NCBI GenBank assembly: GCA_017511405.1
Contig: JAFWKB010000039.1
Coordinates: forward strand, 1-7,328
Length of the DNA stretch: 7,328 nucleotides
DNA from: Candidatus Saccharimonadota bacterium
GTDB lineage: Bacteria; Patescibacteriota; Saccharimonadia; Saccharimonadales; Saccharimonadaceae
Reading direction: 5' to 3'
A program made the position numbers and the translations under genes. Below the pieces are notes generated by a model that was not told where the DNA came from, searched no databases, and saw nothing but the letters and a program-made list of their open reading frames with translations. Positions 4,479 through 7,328 of this stretch are shown piece after piece (the stretch's first letter is position 1; each line of letters starts with the position of its first letter).

Positions 4479-6943
4479 TATCTCGGCGCAAGAGAACGCG
4501 CATAAGTTGTCTTCGGCTGCATTACGTTATTTGCTTCATAAGCAAGGTACAAATAGAAAATCGTGTTAAAATCTATCTCGTCCCCAGCGGATTCGATATA
4601 CTGTGGGTCTGGGTTGCTAAGGTCCGCACCATAAGTCCTCCTAAAGTCAACTCTATTTCCAATCACCGGACCATTAATTCTAAGTTGTTTGGCACAGACA
4701 TCAGAAGTAAAATCAGAAATGTTATACGAGACTCCATTGGAATTTGTACAAGTATCGATTGTTGTGCCGGCGACCAACCAAGCATCCAACCTCTCAACGT
4801 CTTCAGAAATACTTATTTTTCCCTCCGCTGAAAGAATAACTGGGTAAGCAAAAGCCAAAGATGTAGGACTATCTTGCATGATGATGTTGCTAGTTATCAA
4901 CATATCGCCATCGGTATGAATGTAAATCGGAGCAGATAGACCTGAAACCGCACCTAAATTGACCGCCCTGAGCGCCTCGTTCGTATTGTTGTTACTGAAG
5001 AAATTCTGATCAAGATTAATTAATCCACTCCCATTGAAGGAAAGAAGCCCAGAACCATATTTAGATTGAAGCTTTTTAGCTAATTCAACATTAAGGTTGA
5101 TGGATGAATATCCAAGCTTCGTAGCTGAGCCATTGCACTCATTATTCGCAATTGTAAGTTTGGAGAGGTCACAAGGGAAACTTGTAGTCGTAGGTTTAGC
5201 GCTCACGCCACTCCCAGAAGTCATGTTAACAATAGCCTTACCGGCAATCAAATCCAAATCTGCCCAAGAACCATACCTTGTCTTTTTACCCGAATCATTA
5301 GTTGTTGTAGTGACAGAAGTCTTAATCCCCCCATTCGTCCCGACTCCGCCACCAGTCACATGCACTGTAGGCTTCTTAGCAATAGTACCACAAGTTGAAG
5401 CAGAAATAAACGCGTCGGAACTCGTACTGCTGTATTTCGTAACCGCAATTGCTACACAGAATTTCTCCCCGATTCCAAGCGTCCAAGCGGGAAATGACGC
5501 TGGTGTATAATTTCCCTCGGTAGACGTATTCAGGCTATAGACCTGAGTACCATTCAGGGACAATCCCGTACCTTGATCAGAAGTTTCGCAATGGGCTGAA
5601 GAAACCAGTAAACCGCTACTTCTATAAAAACCACACAAATCTGAAGCCGAATAACGAACATTGCCCTGGATAATCGAATTAAGCGCAGGGTCATTAGGAT
5701 CAACATCGCTTCCGATTGCATACTTAATCAAAATGACATGGCTATTATTCAATCCAGTCTTATATTCGCGATGTACGCTATCAATATTATTCCACCCATC
5801 ATCGTCATCTGTAGTAAGCTTAAAAGAAGGACTAATAGTCTCGCCAGAAGTAATTACGCCATCCGTAATCGAATCATCGGCAGCAGTAATTTCGGTAACT
5901 TTATAATTATAATCGCGCACGAGATCAACGCAGGCAGGGTCAGAATCTCGGAGCGTCGTACCCGTACGTTCCGCGGCATTAGATTTCTTGATTGTCCGAT
6001 CATAGACATAACTTGCAGAAACGCTATCAACTATTTTTCCGTTCGGGCCATAATATGCCTCACGACGCTCAATATCAGTATAATTCACCTGCCATGTTCC
6101 AGGATTTGTCGCCGTCGAATGACAAACTCGAACGGTTTCACCAGCATTTATAATCTTATTTCCGCTATAAAGACCGCTAGAATACCCAAGATTAGAGGTA
6201 GTTCTTCCCGAATTGTTCGAAGAATTCCAAACAGTTGGATCGGGTACGGTTTTTGAAGAAGCCCAGAAATCGATGCAATAAGAAGTATTCACACAATTCG
6301 CGCCACCATGTCCAGCGCCATAAGGAGCAATTGTCGACGGACCACTCATGCTATTGTTCTTTGTCAGCCGTTCACGTCCATAAAATCCTGTTTTCACGGT
6401 AAAATTAGACCTAGCGCTCGAATCATACATCGACCCGTTTTGTGTAGAGAACCGAATCACGGGCCCCGACCCATTAATCTGTTGTCCGTTAAGGCTTTCA
6501 TCAAATGAACCATTGTTATCATTACGTTTAATCGAATGGTCGAATGTTACGGAAATATCATCCACCGTTTTTACTTTATAAAGACTTCCCGAAGAAAGAA
6601 CGGCGTTTTGGACAGAATAAAGCGAAGGATTCCCGTCAACTATAATGTCATGCGTGCGTACTCCAGACTCTCTTTCCTCAAAACTCGGGTTCTTAATTGT
6701 GACGCAAACAGGAGTCGTAGTAGTCCAAGAACCATAATCCGGTCCACTAATCACAATATTTTTCCCAGAGCTCCTTGCCGAATCCGTTTCGTAATAAGCA
6801 GTTGAAGAATACGCCAAACGTTGACAATAAGTCAAATAACGTCCACGATTATTATAATCTAAGTTTTCAAAAGAAGGCGTATTCGTAATAGTAGTAGAAC
6901 CATTTCTCGAAGAAAAATCCTTAGTTCCTTGCCCACCAGTCAA
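4475..6943 (-). CDS. Large exported surface protein, C-terminal part (downstream of an in-frame stop)
   Basis: This is the long second part of a reading frame that enters the window from the right edge. It gives 822 residues if started at the TTG at 6943, which is only the first possible start after the TAG at 6974-6976 and has a weak G-rich upstream sequence; it is probably not a natural start. The protein is rich in Ser, Thr, Asn and Gly and has many Cys (14 here), which suggests an extracellular beta-rich structure with disulfides. Counting from the TTG, visible marks are VTFDHSIKR at 132-140, GETVRVCHS at 268-276, KKPTVHVTGGG at 523-533 and YGSWADLDLIAG at 557-568. Then come IYIHTDGDMLI, a strand-rich stretch ending in RINGPVIGNR, and the C-terminus TYARSLAPRY. 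I recall this order, ending in a PPRY/APRY-like tail, from large Saccharibacteria surface proteins. Role unknown; adhesion or envelope structure is a guess. Confidence 0.75.
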   Translation of the reverse strand: MTGGQGTKDFSSRNGSTTITNTPSFENLDYNNRGRYLTYCQRLAYSSTAYYETDSARSSGKNIVISGPDYGSWTTTTPVCVTIKNPSFEERESGVRTHDIIVDGNPSLYSVQNAVLSSGSLYKVKTVDDISVTFDHSIKRNDNNGSFDESLNGQQINGSGPVIRFSTQNGSMYDSSARSNFTVKTGFYGRERLTKNNSMSGPSTIAPYGAGHGGANCVNTSYCIDFWASSKTVPDPTVWNSSNNSGRTTSNLGYSSGLYSGNKIINAGETVRVCHSTATNPGTWQVNYTDIERREAYYGPNGKIVDSVSASYVYDRTIKKSNAAERTGTTLRDSDPACVDLVRDYNYKVTEITAADDSITDGVITSGETISPSFKLTTDDDDGWNNIDSVHREYKTGLNNSHVILIKYAIGSDVDPNDPALNSIIQGNVRYSASDLCGFYRSSGLLVSSAHCETSDQGTGLSLNGTQVYSLNTSTEGNYTPASFPAWTLGIGEKFCVAIAVTKYSSTSSDAFISASTCGTIAKKPTVHVTGGGVGTNGGIKTSVTTTTNDSGKKTRYGSWADLDLIAGKAIVNMTSGSGVSAKPTTTSFPCDLSKLTIANNECNGSATKLGYSSINLNVELAKKLQSKYGSGLLSFNGSGLINLDQNFFSNNNTNEALRAVNLGAVSGLSAPIYIHTDGDMLITSNIIMQDSPTSLAFAYPVILSAEGKISISEDVERLDAWLVAGTTIDTCTNSNGVSYNISDFTSDVCAKQLRINGPVIGNRVDFRRTYGADLSNPDPQYIESAGDEIDFNTIFYLYLAYEANNVMQPKTTYARSLAPRY

Positions 6944-6973
6944 ATTAGTATAACCACCCCCATCAAGCGAGTA

Positions 6974-6976
6974 CTA
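6974..6976 (-). other. In-frame amber codon splitting the surface protein frame
   Basis: Bases 6974-6976 read CTA on the plus strand, TAG on the minus strand. Codons before (AAA ATA) and after (TAC TCG CTT GAT) are in the same frame. One base change would restore a sense codon such as TGG, CAG, AAG or TAC. TAG ends nusG and rplA in this window, so general TAG reassignment is unlikely. Confidence 0.85.
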
Positions 6977-7328
6977 TATTTTATAATAGGCTTTTGTTGT
7001 ATTGCTAAACGGCGCTTTTGCATCCGCAGAATTAGTCCTCGACAAAGTGTGCGTGAACGTCGCAGTATAAGTCGAATAATTCGGATAAACATATTCCCAA
7101 GTCCCGTCCGCCTTCTTTCTTGTGTTCTTAATTCTCCCATTCAACCGTGAGCCATCAATCTCAAGATAATTGCCAGAATCTTGATTTAAATGTCCCGACG
7201 TCGAAGCAGAATAAAGCGCAGTATAAGAAAGCATCGGATTTGTTACGGTATAACACTTAGAAAGGGTCGACCTGGACACACCATTCTCGTTCCGAGTTTT
7301 GTTTAAATTATATTCGACCAAACTATCA
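6974..7328 (-). CDS. Large exported surface protein, upstream part (5' end outside window, ends at in-frame TAG)
   Basis: The minus-strand frame is open to the window edge (codons for Asp-Ser precede the TTG at 7321), so the true start lies to the right. It carries at least 117 codons and stops at TAG on 6976-6974. The sequence is of the same Ser/Thr/Asn-rich, Tyr-rich type as the downstream part and includes TFTHTLSRTNSAD, resembling VTFDHSIKRNDNNG about 160 residues later, so both look like copies of one repeat unit. The frame continues without shift after the TAG into more than 800 open codons. The simplest reading is one gene with a nonsense codon. A real end at TTKAYYKI is possible but leaves the downstream part without a start. 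Confidence 0.7.
   Translation of the reverse strand, partial: DSLVEYNLNKTRNENGVSRSTLSKCYTVTNPMLSYTALYSASTSGHLNQDSGNYLEIDGSRLNGRIKNTRKKADGTWEYVYPNYSTYTATFTHTLSRTNSADAKAPFSNTTKAYYKI

Noticed and set aside
4531..4545. TTGCTT-CAT-AAGCAA hairpin as a terminator for the convergent genes
   Set aside because: The stem is only 6 bp, with a 3-base loop and no T run after it on either strand, and it lies within surface protein codons.
4385..4831. Plus-strand open frame of 148 codons
   Set aside because: It runs out of the kinase-like gene in another frame and antisense to the surface protein. Composition is not protein-like and there is no Shine-Dalgarno.
5501..5511. TGGTGTATAAT, the same 11 bases that precede smpB, on the plus strand inside the surface gene
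   Set aside because: No -35 element about 17 bases upstream and no gene downstream on that strand. It encodes part of an ordinary Tyr-Thr-Pro stretch on the minus strand.
5738..6256. Plus-strand open frame of 172 codons antisense to the surface protein
   Set aside because: The sense frame has a coherent domain pattern; this one is Ile/Arg/Ser-rich noise.
4475..7328. Genetic code with TAG as a sense codon
   Set aside because: NusG and L1 end at TAG at their expected C-termini, and the surface gene itself ends at TAG after a family-like C-terminus.
1..7328. CRISPR array, insertion sequence, tRNA or rRNA
   Set aside because: No regularly spaced direct repeats, transposase motifs, cloverleaf or rRNA-like segments were seen on either strand.

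Overview
The window looks like chromosomal DNA from a Candidate Phyla Radiation bacterium, most likely Saccharibacteria (TM7). This rests on remembered family patterns, since no search could be run. The supporting features are a large Ser/Thr/Asn-rich exported protein with a KKPxVxVxGG / YGSW core and a C-terminal APRY end, a ribosomal protein L1 with a long charged N-terminal extension, a very short SmpB, a secreted HNH nuclease and a decayed kinase-fold protein. The standard bacterial stop codons fit: nusG and rplA end in TAG, and rplK, the nuclease, smpB, xth and the kinase-like gene end in TAA.

Layout, left to right. Bases 1-135 are the 3' end of nusG (KOW domain). A near-consensus promoter inside the nusG tail drives rplK (192-617). 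The rplK terminator shares DNA with the promoter of rplA (730-1635). A promoter whose -10 box sits in a 16-bp palindrome then leads straight into the ATG of a membrane-anchored or secreted HNH nuclease (1669-2439). The first codons of that gene form a terminator-like hairpin (1682-1730). smpB (2452-2865), xth (2865-3677) and a degenerate ribokinase/NnrD-fold gene (3678-4478) follow as a tightly coupled plus-strand unit. The rest of the window (4475 to the right edge) is minus strand: one long reading frame for a surface protein, cut by a single in-frame TAG at 6974-6976. The surface gene and the kinase-like gene converge with overlapping stop codons. No stretch longer than about 110 bases lacks a gene.

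How the parts fit together. nusG-rplK-rplA is the classical transcription/ribosome cluster, but rplJ-rplL do not follow; a nuclease gene takes their place. SmpB (rescue of stalled ribosomes) and Xth (AP endonuclease) are housekeeping. The secreted nuclease and the surface protein would suit a small host-attached bacterium that scavenges nucleic acids and contacts other cells; that is inference. Intergenic space is minimal: promoters lie in upstream gene ends, a terminator appears to lie in coding sequence, and two starts have no Shine-Dalgarno and look leaderless or nearly so.
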